From Glutamicibacter sp. B1 (GTDB lineage: Bacteria > Actinomycetota > Actinomycetes > Actinomycetales > Micrococcaceae): DNA of 64,000 nucleotides. Position 1 is the stretch's first letter, and each line of letters opens with the position of its first letter. The notes below the pieces were generated by a model, which saw only the letters and a list, made by a program, of their open reading frames with translations, was not told where the DNA came from and did not search any database. This document shows, piece by piece, positions 17,734 to 26,230 of the stretch. The stretch lies in assembly GCF_039602135.1 (NCBI RefSeq), contig NZ_CP125942.1, positions 2,728,001-2,792,000 on the forward strand, written 5' to 3'. Both the position numbers and the translations under genes were made by a program.

Positions 17734-18127
17734 CGATTCCCGGCGGCCATTGTCTGCACATCGCGTGCTCGGATTGGCCGCCGGAGGCTTAGCCCTCCTC
17801 CATGTGTTTGCGCTGATCCTTCTTCCACATTCACTGTGGTGGATGGCGTTGTTGGTAGTGATGACGCTGTGGTGTGGCAAATGCGCGTGGGGCGTTTGGC
17901 AGGGCGCTGCACCCCAGAAATTATTGGTCATGAGCGCGGTCATGGGAATGCTTCATGTTGTGATGGCGCTGGGTATGCCGTGGCTGGGTACCCATCATCA
18001 TTCAGCTACGGCGCATGCCTCGATGCACGGGAGTCTCATGTTGCTCATGGCGGTGGGCGAATTTGTTGTCATGTTCTTCGCTGCTCTCCTTGGCCATGCT
18101 CAGCACCGAGGCTCGTCGCATTGTTGA
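17708..18127 (+). CDS. His-rich membrane protein overlapping amine oxidase
   Basis: A 139-residue protein with about four transmembrane helices (roughly residues 22-38, 42-60, 70-87 and 104-125) and histidine/methionine-rich loops: [17 protein letters not shown] between the last helices and a [12 protein letters not shown]-terminus. Its ATG at 17708 lies inside the last codons of the amine oxidase gene (26-bp overlap in another frame), which implies translational coupling. No named family recognised. Metal-coordinating residues plus tight linkage to a copper enzyme suggest a role in copper supply or handling for the oxidase, but this is inference; a simple DUF-type membrane protein is the alternative. 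Confidence 0.65.
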   Translation: MAVAAITTSDSRRPLSAHRVLGLAAGGLALLHVFALILLPHSLWWMALLVVMTLWCGKCAWGVWQGAAPQKLLVMSAVMGMLHVVMALGMPWLGTHHHSATAHASMHGSLMLLMAVGEFVVMFFAALLGHAQHRGSSHC

Positions 18128-18133
18128 TTTCTA

Positions 18134-18163
18134 TTGACAGGTGAATATCCGCAGGATTAGATA
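18134..18163 (+). promoter_or_regulatory. promoter for the FAD oxidoreductase operon
   Basis: TTGACA (18134-18139), 18-bp spacer, TAGATA (18158-18163). A dyad TGAAT-TAC-ATTCA (18169-18181) lies just downstream, around the expected start site, and could be an operator. The resulting leader would be about 175 nt. Confidence 0.55.
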
Positions 18164-18299
18164 AGTAATGAATTACATTCAATTTGCGGGTATCTTGCTG
18201 AGAAGAGGGATAAGCCTTGATCGCCGTCTGGCTCTCAACTGGCATCCTGTGTGCCCAGCAAACCACAAAACCTCAAGGCCCCATGGTCGTTCCTTTGAC

Positions 18300-18329
18300 T
18301 CAATAGCTCGTTTACAACTCAGCTATTGA
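18300..18329 (+). promoter_or_regulatory. 9-bp inverted repeat before the RBS
   Basis: TCAATAGCT (18300-18308) and AGCTATTGA (18321-18329) pair perfectly around a 12-nt loop and end 2 nt before the AAGGAAA ribosome site of the FAD oxidoreductase gene. It may be an RNA hairpin acting on translation or a DNA operator. Confidence 0.5.
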
Positions 18330-18344
18330 TCAAGGAAAGAAACC

Positions 18345-19790
18345 ATGGGTACCCAATATCAACTCACTTTTGATCGCCATGAATCTGAAGTGTCTTCAGA
18401 ACTCATTGCACAATCGCTGGAATCAGCAAAACACATAAGTTACTGGCTGGATCACGAACAACGCCCAGAACCTCATGCGTCGCTGCATGGTTCTATCACC
18501 ACTGACCTACTTATCGTTGGTGGCGGATATACCGGGTTATGGACCGCCCTGCAGGCCAAAGAACGAGACCCACAACGACAGGTAATCCTCATTGAAGGCC
18601 AGCGCATTGGCTGGGCGGCTTCTGGACGAAACGGCGGATTCTGCGAAGCTTCGCTCGTTCATGGAGAAGCTAACGGCGAAAACCACCTGCCCAAGGAAAA
18701 TGCGTTGCTCACGCAGCTTGGCGCACAAAACCTCGATGAAATCGAGGCCACGATCCAGAAGTACTCTATGGATGTCGATTTTGTGCGGCAGGGCGTACTC
18801 AACGTTGCTACCGAAGCGCATCAGGTATCGTGGGCGGCCGAAGAGTCCGTGGCGCCAGGGGTGGACTTCCTTGATGAGCAGCAAGTTAAATCCGTCATCA
18901 ACTCACCTGATTTTTTGGCTGGAGCATTGGACCACCAGTCCACCGCGCTGGTTCACCCCGCCAAGTTAGCGTGGGAACTTGCGCGGGTTTGTCGCCAACT
19001 CGGCGTAGAAATCTACGAACATACCCACGCGTTAGAACTTCGAGATGCCGACAAGGGAGTAGTAGTACTCACTGCTGACGGCCAGATCACGGCAAATCGC
19101 GTGGCCTTGGCAACCAATGTTTTCCCTTCGCTATTGGCTCGCCATCGATCCGGCATCATCCCGGTCTACGACTACGCGTTGATGACCGAACCGCTCTCCG
19201 CAGAACAGCGCAAAGCGATCGGTTGGGAGAAGATGGTTGGTCTAGCCGACATGAATAACCGATTCCACTATTCGCGGCCAACGATTGATGCTGAAGGACA
19301 TTTCAGAATCCTCTATGGCGGTTACGATGCCCTCTACCATTTCGGTAGAAAAGTACGCTCCAGCTACGACAATAATCCGCCGACATTCAACAAGTTAGCT
19401 GCCCACTTCTTTGGAAGTTTCCCTCAGCTGACCGAGGTGAAATTTTCCCATGCTTGGGGTGGGGCCATCGATACCTGCTCGCGCTTCTTCTCCTTCTTCG
19501 ATCTCACCCACGGTGGCAAGGTTGCCTACTGTGCAGGATTTACTGGCCTAGGTGTAGGCGCAACACGTTTCGGTGCCAAGGTCATGCTGGACCTGCTCTC
19601 TGGTCAGAAAACTGAACTCACAGAGCTGGAAATGGTTCGCACCAAACCCATTGCTTTCCCGCCAGAGCCTGCAGCCTGGCTGGGAGTCAAGGTCATGACA
19701 AATCAGCTGATCAAGGCTGATCACAATGAAGGAAAACGCCCCCTGTTCTTGAAGCTCATGGACAAGATCGGGATGGGGTTCGATTCCTAA
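18345..19790 (+). CDS. FAD-dependent amine oxidoreductase, DAO family
   Basis: A 481-residue flavoprotein of the DadA/PuuB (D-amino acid oxidase fold) family. The FAD-binding Rossmann motif is LLIVGGGYTGLWTALQA (about residues 50-66), followed by the adenine-binding IGWAASGRNGG segment; the C-terminal part includes FTGLGVGATRFGAK, which closes on the flavin. Related enzymes oxidise gamma-glutamylputrescine, putrescine-derived amines, sarcosine or D-amino acids. The next gene, 43 bp downstream, is a gamma-aminobutyraldehyde-type dehydrogenase, so oxidation of an aliphatic amine to an aminoaldehyde is the best reading. No glutamylputrescine synthetase gene is in the window. AAGGAAAG precedes the ATG. 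Confidence 0.88.
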   Translation: MGTQYQLTFDRHESEVSSELIAQSLESAKHISYWLDHEQRPEPHASLHGSITTDLLIVGGGYTGLWTALQAKERDPQRQVILIEGQRIGWAASGRNGGFCEASLVHGEANGENHLPKENALLTQLGAQNLDEIEATIQKYSMDVDFVRQGVLNVATEAHQVSWAAEESVAPGVDFLDEQQVKSVINSPDFLAGALDHQSTALVHPAKLAWELARVCRQLGVEIYEHTHALELRDADKGVVVLTADGQITANRVALATNVFPSLLARHRSGIIPVYDYALMTEPLSAEQRKAIGWEKMVGLADMNNRFHYSRPTIDAEGHFRILYGGYDALYHFGRKVRSSYDNNPPTFNKLAAHFFGSFPQLTEVKFSHAWGGAIDTCSRFFSFFDLTHGGKVAYCAGFTGLGVGATRFGAKVMLDLLSGQKTELTELEMVRTKPIAFPPEPAAWLGVKVMTNQLIKADHNEGKRPLFLKLMDKIGMGFDS

Positions 19791-19833
19791 TGACAAAATC
19801 ACTCACCAATTGAACACCCCAAGGAGAATAACC

Positions 19834-21324
19834 ATGGATTTCTACAACCCATCGCTGGGGCACCAGTTCATTAGCGGACAACAGGTTCGCGGACAGGGAC
19901 CTTTGTTGCAGCGCGTCTCCCCCGCCACGGGCGAGCTCCTACTTGAGGTCGACACGGCCAGTATTGAACAAGTAGATCAGGCAGTAGAGGCCGCAGCCCA
20001 GGCGTATACGACGTGGTCAGCGCTCACCCCCGGGGAACGCTCAGATCATCTCTTAGCTTTCGCCCGCGAACTTGAGGTGCACGCCGCAGAACTGGCGCAG
20101 GTGGAAACCGCGCAAACCGGTAAAAGCATTCGGATGTCCACAGAGTTTGATGTTCCTGGAACTATCGACAATGTGAATTTCTTTGCTGGTGCTGCCAGAA
20201 ACCTGCAGGGTTTGGCCACTGGCGACTACGCAGGAAACACGACGTCCATGATCCGTCGCGAAGCTATCGGCGTCATTGGCTCGATCAGCCCCTGGAACTA
20301 CCCACTGCAAATGGCTGCTTGGAAGGTTCTACCAGCCATCGCAGCAGGAAATACCATTGTGCTCAAACCTAGTGAGCTCACTCCAGGTACCTCAATGCTT
20401 TTTGCTAAGGCAGCCAAGGATGCGGGCCTACCTGATGGTGTCATCAATGTGATCTGCGGCGATGGACCCACTGTTGGCAGTGCCCTAGTACGCCATCGCC
20501 TGGTGAAAATGACCTCCTTCACCGGTTCCACCGCGGTGGGTCTAAAGATCATGTCGATGGCTGCCGAACGTGGAAATCGTGTTCATCTGGAACTTGGTGG
20601 CAAGGCCCCGTTTGTCGTCTTTGACGATGCCGATATCGAGGCGGCGGCCCACGGCGCAGTTGCCGGCTCCACCATTAATGCTGGTCAGGACTGCACTGCA
20701 GCAACGCGTGCGTATGTGCATTCTTCCGTATTCGAAAAATTCACTTCCCGCGTGTCCCAGCTGATGGAATCAATGGTGGTAGGAGATCCGAGCGATCCAA
20801 ATACGGATATGGGCTCACTCATTAGCGAAGCACACCTGGAGAAGGTTTCAGCCATGGTGGAACGCGCTCAACAAGACGGTGCCAGAGTCCTGGCCGGTGG
20901 ACGGCGTGAGGAACGTGCGGGGTTCTACTACCGCCCGACGCTACTAGTTGGCGCCACGCAAGATTCAGAAATTGTTCAGGACGAAGTATTCGGACCAGTA
21001 TTGGTGGCTTTACCCTTTGATACCGATCAGGAAGCTATTGATCTGGCTAATGACACGCCTTACGGTTTGGCTGCCAGCGCGTGGACGAAGAATGTGGATC
21101 GCGCGATGATGGCCAGCGCGCAGATCCAGGCAGGTTGCGTGTGGATTAATGAGCATATCCTCATCGTTTCTGACATGCCTCATGGTGGTTACAAAGCCTC
21201 GGGCATGGGCAAGGATATGAGTCAGTATTCCTTTGATGAATACACCAACGTCAAGCACGTGATGTTGTCCCACGATCCTGCGTCTCATCGCGGTTGGCAG
21301 GACACCGTTTTCAAAGAACGGTAG
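19834..21324 (+). CDS. gamma-aminobutyraldehyde dehydrogenase-like ALDH
   Basis: A 496-residue aldehyde dehydrogenase close to the PatD/PuuC type, which oxidises 4-aminobutanal to GABA. Marks: GSISPWNYPLQMA, GNTIVLKPSELTPG, FTGSTAVG, ELGGKAPFVVFDDAD and the catalytic cysteine in NAGQDCTAATR (Cys 287); the Asp before the Cys and the AATR after it are characteristic of this subgroup. AAGGAG at about 19821 supports the ATG at 19834 over the in-frame ATG at 19810. It is the second gene of a unit with the FAD oxidoreductase and would take its aldehyde product. It ends 7 nt from the stop of the convergent TagF-like gene. Confidence 0.9.
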   Translation: MDFYNPSLGHQFISGQQVRGQGPLLQRVSPATGELLLEVDTASIEQVDQAVEAAAQAYTTWSALTPGERSDHLLAFARELEVHAAELAQVETAQTGKSIRMSTEFDVPGTIDNVNFFAGAARNLQGLATGDYAGNTTSMIRREAIGVIGSISPWNYPLQMAAWKVLPAIAAGNTIVLKPSELTPGTSMLFAKAAKDAGLPDGVINVICGDGPTVGSALVRHRLVKMTSFTGSTAVGLKIMSMAAERGNRVHLELGGKAPFVVFDDADIEAAAHGAVAGSTINAGQDCTAATRAYVHSSVFEKFTSRVSQLMESMVVGDPSDPNTDMGSLISEAHLEKVSAMVERAQQDGARVLAGGRREERAGFYYRPTLLVGATQDSEIVQDEVFGPVLVALPFDTDQEAIDLANDTPYGLAASAWTKNVDRAMMASAQIQAGCVWINEHILIVSDMPHGGYKASGMGKDMSQYSFDEYTNVKHVMLSHDPASHRGWQDTVFKER

Positions 21325-21331
21325 GTAGCCG

Positions 21332-22450
21332 CTACAGTCCAGAAAGCAGCTGGTTCAGTTTTTTCGTCGCCATCCCCGGCTCGGTGGTGGCGAAGAAGTA
21401 CTGGGCCAGCTGTTTTTGTTGTCCAGCGACTCCACCAGCAGCCAGTTTCGCGACGCGGTCTGCCAGGCCGTTGGCGTTGCCCAATTGTTGGTCCATAGGC
21501 AACCCGTCACGAAGTTTGCTCGGCCGTTCAGCAGCGAGCAGTAAGGGAATGTTGAGGGCCACTGCATCGTAGGCCATAGCGGAGGTATCGCAGATGGCTA
21601 CGTCGGCCCAGACTAAGGATTGCGAGGCATCACTAACCGGATCCAGGGTTGATTCGAACCTAGTTTGTAAGCTTGCGACGGTCTTCTTCGCTTCGGCGGA
21701 GATATCGCCGGTCTTGGGATGAGGGCGGAAGCGCACTTCAAAACGGTCATCATTGACCAGCTGTGCGAGGATTCTTTCACCTAGCTTAATGACGGAGGAA
21801 TAGGCCATTGCTTGCGAGTCGCCTTCCCATGTCGGGGCGTAGAGGACTCGGATCTTCTCCGATGCTGGGGCCGGTTCAAGAGCATCGAGCTGGGGGCGTC
21901 CGATCTGCACTAGGTGGGAAGAATCGAAGCGAGAAATATTCTCCGTGATACGTTCTACCGCTGCTTCACCGGCAACGCAGGCGTAATCATAGGCTTTGAG
22001 TTGGTTTGAAACCATCGAGGCTTTTTCACTCTCACCATGGTTGAGGTGAATATGCGCTGGCCCGTTGAAGCGAAGCATGGTGAAGTTTCGTTGGGCATTG
22101 TTCACGTAGCTAATCGACTTGGTGTTCCAGTCACGCAGCTTTGACTCGATTTGTTCTATGGAACGCGTGAACAATATTGGCAATTCACTGGCCTTCAACG
22201 CTTGTCGCGCGGAGAGTGAATCCATCAGTACTAGGCCAATGCGCAGGCCCTGTTGAGCAAGACGCTCGAAGGTCCCCAGCCAGACACCTAATTGGTAGAA
22301 TTGGCCGGGGCCTTCGGCAAAGAAAATTACATGGTCGGCTTGTTGTATTTCCCGTTGGCCTTTGGCTATTTCTGCTCGCACCGATCGCTCAGCGATCAAA
22401 GCGCGTGCCTTACCAGTCGCCTGATTAATTTGGGAAGGAATCAATGCCAT
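21332..22450 (-). CDS. TagF-like CDP-glycerol glycerophosphotransferase family
   Basis: A 372-residue protein of the Glyphos_transf (TagF/TarF-like) fold. The C-terminal half shows the family pattern: ILVLYAPTWEGD-type strand (here IRVLYAPTWEG), RFRPHPKTGD with the HP pair, and ADVAICDTSAMAYDAVALNIPLLL with the DxS region. Such enzymes polymerise or add glycerophosphate to teichoic-acid type polymers using CDP-glycerol; this one is shorter than full polymerases and lacks adjacent synthesis genes, so the exact product is unknown. No signal peptide. It follows the zinc-binding lipoprotein gene by 20 nt on the same strand and may be read through from it. Confidence 0.75.
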   Translation of the reverse strand: MALIPSQINQATGKARALIAERSVRAEIAKGQREIQQADHVIFFAEGPGQFYQLGVWLGTFERLAQQGLRIGLVLMDSLSARQALKASELPILFTRSIEQIESKLRDWNTKSISYVNNAQRNFTMLRFNGPAHIHLNHGESEKASMVSNQLKAYDYACVAGEAAVERITENISRFDSSHLVQIGRPQLDALEPAPASEKIRVLYAPTWEGDSQAMAYSSVIKLGERILAQLVNDDRFEVRFRPHPKTGDISAEAKKTVASLQTRFESTLDPVSDASQSLVWADVAICDTSAMAYDAVALNIPLLLAAERPSKLRDGLPMDQQLGNANGLADRVAKLAAGGVAGQQKQLAQYFFATTEPGMATKKLNQLLSGL

Positions 22451-22470
22451 ACATGTAGTCTACGTACCTG

Positions 22471-23475
22471 TTAGCCGTTGATCGCGGAAGCCAAGTTGGA
22501 AATGTTGGATTTCATCCAATCCAAGTAGTTGGAATCATCCTGAATGGTTTCCGCGAAGTCGACGACAGGCACCTTAGCGGACTCTGCGTTCTTTTTCAGA
22601 GTCTTGGTTTCACTACCTTCGGTCTGCACGTTGTAGGCCAAAATATCAGTCTTGCCCTCCTTCAGCTCGTCCTGAGCTTTCTTGAGAGTCGTCGGAGCGA
22701 TACCTTCGCCTTCTTCGATGGCTTCGCTCAGACCTTCAGGGGTGACATCCTCCATGCCAGCATCATCTAGAAGATGGAATGGAACAGGTTCAGTCATGAT
22801 GAACTTTTTGCCCTCAAGCTTGGCGTCGCTGAGTTGGGTCTGCAGGTCTTTAATGCCGGCGTTGAATTCTTCAGCATTTTTTGTGTACTGCTCTGCGTGG
22901 GCAGCGTCAGCCTTGCCGAAGGTCGTCGCTAGCTCATCAGCCAGGGCAGACATTGAATCTAGGTCATACCAGATGTGCTCGTTGTACCCTGCGTGATCAT
23001 GGCCTTCATGTGATTCCTCGTCGGAATGTTCGGCATGTTCTTCAGCGCTCTCGTCTTCGTGTCCTTCTTCTTCCTCATGCTCTTTGGCAATAGGAGAAGT
23101 GTCCACCGCGTGAATCAACTCGACGTTCGAGGCCTGATCGCTGGGCAAGGACTGAACCAGCGAATCCATGAACGGGTCGTATCCTCCGCCGTTTGCAAGA
23201 ACAACGTTTGCCTCGGAAATGGAGAGCTTGTCACGGGTGGTCGGCTCATAGGAGTGCGGATCCTGGGCGGCCGAGGTGATGATCTCGCTGACGCTCACGG
23301 TATTGCCACCCACGGCTTGGGCAATTTGGCCGTACACGTTGGTAGTTGCAACCACTTTGACCGCAGATGAATCTGCTTCAGTCGCTTCGCCACTGCTCCC
23401 CGCACAGCCCACGAGGACCATCCCGGCTGCCGGTACAGCTACGGCCAATGCAAGCAATGAGCGATATTTCTTCAT
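22471..23475 (-). CDS. ZnuA/TroA-type zinc-binding lipoprotein
   Basis: A 334-residue substrate-binding protein of the cluster A-I metal family. It begins with a lipoprotein signal (MKKYRSLL, lipobox LVGC, Cys 24) and carries DPHSYEPT and a long acidic His-rich loop (about 165-195, with repeated HE and GHDH) typical of zinc-specific members. It would capture Zn(II) outside the membrane for an ABC importer, but no znuB/znuC genes are in the window, so it is an orphan or works with a distant transporter. The start at 23475 gives the normal short signal; the longer in-frame ATG at 23544 would overlap the upstream gene. Two direct repeats precede it. Confidence 0.88.
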   Translation of the reverse strand: MKKYRSLLALAVAVPAAGMVLVGCAGSSGEATEADSSAVKVVATTNVYGQIAQAVGGNTVSVSEIITSAAQDPHSYEPTTRDKLSISEANVVLANGGGYDPFMDSLVQSLPSDQASNVELIHAVDTSPIAKEHEEEEGHEDESAEEHAEHSDEESHEGHDHAGYNEHIWYDLDSMSALADELATTFGKADAAHAEQYTKNAEEFNAGIKDLQTQLSDAKLEGKKFIMTEPVPFHLLDDAGMEDVTPEGLSEAIEEGEGIAPTTLKKAQDELKEGKTDILAYNVQTEGSETKTLKKNAESAKVPVVDFAETIQDDSNYLDWMKSNISNLASAING

Positions 23476-23504
23476 GCGCGTTCTCCATCTAAACAGGGTT
23501 GCTA

Positions 23505-23535
23505 TTGAGAACAATTCTACATTACTTTTGAGAAC
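23505..23535. promoter_or_regulatory. two TTGAGAAC direct repeats upstream of zinc-binding gene
   Basis: Perfect copies of TTGAGAAC at 23505-23512 and 23528-23535, 23 bp apart start to start (about two helical turns), lie in the 69-bp gap upstream of the zinc-binding lipoprotein gene. The region is AT-rich and is the natural place for a Zur-type site, though it does not match a Zur consensus I know. Confidence 0.4.
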
Positions 23536-23544
23536 CGTTCGCAC

Positions 23545-24810
23545 CTAGGCGTCTACATTGGTGGCATACAAGGACCGTTTGCCATGTGCTCCGCCCGTAC
23601 CAGTAGCCTTCACCACCATGACCGCAATGGCCGTGGTGACCGGAATTGCTAGTACCAATCCAATAGAACCAATCAGAATCCGAATAACTTCCTCGGCCAT
23701 CTCCCCAGAGCTCAAAGTCACACCAAATCCCTGATTGCTCATGGCCGCGATGGCCAAGATTGGCAGGGCCGCACCAGCATAGGCAAAGGCAATGGTGTAG
23801 ACCGTAGAAGCAATATGGTCACGACCAATACGCATCCCACGGAAGAACAATTCTTTAGCCGTTGCCTTAGGTGAGGTTTCCGCCAGTTCCCACACGGTGG
23901 CTGACTGCGTGATGGTGACATCGTTGAGCACACCCATGCCACCGATCAGCACACCGCAGATCAGCAAACCAGGTAGGGAGATTTGCGGTGCCACCGTCGA
24001 CAGGGTCATCGCCGACTCACTGTTAGCGCCAGTCAATGCAGCCTCATCCGTCAACCACAAAATCAAGGCGGCAGTCACGCCCAAACCAAAGAGTGTTCCA
24101 AGTAATGCTGTTGAGGTTTTCGCATTGAGCCCATGAGCAAAATACAACGCCACAAACATGATCGCCGTGGCACCGGTCAGTCCGACCAGCACAGGATTCC
24201 CGCCCTCAATGAGCGCCGGAACCATAAAGAAGATCATGAACGCAATGCCACCAACTAGACCAATGACCGCGCGGGTACCACGCCAACCAGCCACCAGCAC
24301 GACCACGACTCCGTAGGCAATAGCCAAGAGAGCCATCGGCAAGGTGCGCACAAAGTCCACAAAAACGTAAGGACTACCGCTCGTGGTATCCACCTGAGAA
24401 AGATCCAAGTAACGTAGCGTGTCACCGGGACGAGCATCCCGCGATTGCAACATTTCCGGTGGAATCTCCATTTGGATCTCTGCTCCGCCCGAAGCTGGCA
24501 TGACGTAAGTGACAGTGCATTCCAGCGTCTTGCCACCCACATCTTCTAAGCCTTGGGACGAAGGACAAGTTTCCACTTCACTTCGGGTTACCGTTCCGGT
24601 AGCCATGGTGGCGCCACCGGCGGTATCCATGGAGCCGTCCAAGGCAAACTTGTTATAGGTTCCTTGCGGCCAAAGGACAATCACCATAACCATCGCCAGC
24701 ACGCCAATGGGCGCTAGCAACGCCCACAGGATTATTGAGGCTCTCCGTCGGCGTCGGGGATCTTGCAAAATCGGTTCGTCATGGTGGTGGCCCACAGGGT
24801 CTGACTCCAA
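23545..24810 (-). CDS. YibE/F family membrane protein
   Basis: A 421-residue membrane protein of the YibE/F-like family with about eight transmembrane helices. A cytoplasmic N-terminus rich in His and Arg (VGHHHDEPILQDPRRRRR) is followed by one helix (about 28-50), an extracytoplasmic domain (about 55-150) containing two cysteines (VETCPSSQG and LECTVTYV), then a bundle of helices with the conserved GVLNDVTITQ segment. The function of the family is unknown. The zinc-binding lipoprotein gene starts 69 bp downstream on the same strand, so a metal-related role is possible but unproven. Confidence 0.85.
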   Translation of the reverse strand: MESDPVGHHHDEPILQDPRRRRRASIILWALLAPIGVLAMVMVIVLWPQGTYNKFALDGSMDTAGGATMATGTVTRSEVETCPSSQGLEDVGGKTLECTVTYVMPASGGAEIQMEIPPEMLQSRDARPGDTLRYLDLSQVDTTSGSPYVFVDFVRTLPMALLAIAYGVVVVLVAGWRGTRAVIGLVGGIAFMIFFMVPALIEGGNPVLVGLTGATAIMFVALYFAHGLNAKTSTALLGTLFGLGVTAALILWLTDEAALTGANSESAMTLSTVAPQISLPGLLICGVLIGGMGVLNDVTITQSATVWELAETSPKATAKELFFRGMRIGRDHIASTVYTIAFAYAGAALPILAIAAMSNQGFGVTLSSGEMAEEVIRILIGSIGLVLAIPVTTAIAVMVVKATGTGGAHGKRSLYATNVDA

Positions 24811-24930
24811 ATCAATAAAGGCGAATCGTCTGTTCCAAGTCTAAGAGCACCGTGCTGACTACCTTGGGATGATCAATAAATCCTCCGTAAGGTTCATGTC
24901 GCTAGGAAGAATCAGCGAGAGAATTGAGCT

Positions 24931-26130
24931 ATGAGCTCGCCACACTACTTGCCTCCACCGGTGCCTCTGGCCAAGGAGGAACAAAGTTTTTCTTTCCATC
25001 GACTGTTGCGCCGTAATCATGACTACCGTTGGTGGCGTCCCTTAGCTTTTGCCGGAACTGGAATCGGGTTCTACTTCGCACTGCTTATCGTTGCGATGCT
25101 GATTATCTTTGTCGCCGCATTAGTTAATCCAGCAACCTGGGCAGCTGACACCAGTGGGGCAACAGACTCGATGGCTATCGAAGCCGAGCTCGATATGACG
25201 TCGCCTATTGAGTTCGCCATGACCATGGCGTCGTTGATCATCATGATTCCCGCGGTCTATCTGGCTTATCTCCTACTCGGATCAAAACCGGTCGGATTAC
25301 TCATTTCCGTCGCTGGAAAATTGCGCTGGCGCTGGTTCGGGATAGCTATTGGCACCAGTGCCCTACTTTTTGCCGCGTATTTTGCGCTGAATTTTGCTTT
25401 ATCGGCTGCCGGGGTTGGAGAACAAACTGATCTGAGCCCAACGAAAGTCCCAGCAGATCCATTGTTCTTCGCCCTACTGGTCATCTTGCTAACGCCCTTA
25501 CAGTGCGCTGCCGAAGAACTGGTGTTCCGCGGCGCAATGATGCAGGTCATCGGTAGCTGGCTAAAGCACCCCCTCTTTGCCATTCTTCTACCTGTGCCGC
25601 TGTTTACCTTCGGCCACCTCTATGACGTTTATGGTCTTTTAGACGTAAGCGCATTCGCCATCGCCGCCGGATATCTTTCATGGCGCACCGGTGGATTGGA
25701 AGCGGCAATGGCCATGCACATCATCAATAACACCTTCCTGTTCCTACTCGGAGCGATGGGCCAAATTGATATGAATGCTTCATCCTCCAGCGCGACGTCC
25801 CTGATCTTCTCGGTTCTTTTCACTGCTGCACTAACGTATGTTTTGGTCAAGCTGTCCGATAAGAACAAGGTGGCTCGCACGGCAGGACCCATCCCTGCAG
25901 CGACAAAGCCACCACTATTGCAGCCGTGGCCAATGGCCCAGCCAATGTATCACCAGCCACAGGCCTATTGGGCTCCCCCAATGGATCCATCGGTTCAGCA
26001 GGCACAACCGCCTTACCCGCAGAACTACCCACCAGCTCCTGGATACCCACCGGCAGGTGGATACCCGGCAGCTCCTCCAGCTCCCCCAACTGATACATCT
26101 GGAACTCCTCCAGAGAATCATGATCGTTAG
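24931..26130 (+). CDS. CPBP intramembrane glutamic endopeptidase
   Basis: A 399-residue membrane protease of the CPBP (Abi/Rce1-like) family with about seven or eight helices. The catalytic motif EExxxR is AAEELVFRG (E195, E196), followed by the FGHLYD histidine and the HIINNTF motif (His and Asn near residue 275). After the last helix comes a cytoplasmic tail of about 85 residues rich in Pro, Tyr and Gln (PPYPQNYPPAPGYPPAG), low-complexity and probably disordered. Bacterial members process peptides or take part in bacteriocin immunity; nothing nearby shows a substrate. A strong terminator follows. Confidence 0.85.
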   Translation: MSSPHYLPPPVPLAKEEQSFSFHRLLRRNHDYRWWRPLAFAGTGIGFYFALLIVAMLIIFVAALVNPATWAADTSGATDSMAIEAELDMTSPIEFAMTMASLIIMIPAVYLAYLLLGSKPVGLLISVAGKLRWRWFGIAIGTSALLFAAYFALNFALSAAGVGEQTDLSPTKVPADPLFFALLVILLTPLQCAAEELVFRGAMMQVIGSWLKHPLFAILLPVPLFTFGHLYDVYGLLDVSAFAIAAGYLSWRTGGLEAAMAMHIINNTFLFLLGAMGQIDMNASSSSATSLIFSVLFTAALTYVLVKLSDKNKVARTAGPIPAATKPPLLQPWPMAQPMYHQPQAYWAPPMDPSVQQAQPPYPQNYPPAPGYPPAGGYPAAPPAPPTDTSGTPPENHDR

Positions 26131-26170
26131 TTAGAGAAGTAATCATCTGGCGCTAGGTCAGGGTCACACG

Positions 26171-26225
26171 GAGAATTGGGTTCGTTCCACGATTTTGTGG
26201 AACGAACCCAATTCTCATTTTTATT
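26171..26225. terminator. strong intrinsic terminator after CPBP gene
   Basis: A 20-bp perfect stem (26171-26190 with 26197-26216) with a 6-nt loop and an ATTTTTATT tail on the plus strand, 40 nt after the CPBP stop. It also separates this gene from the convergent Rv2629-like gene. Confidence 0.9.
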
Positions 26226-26230
26226 CAGTG

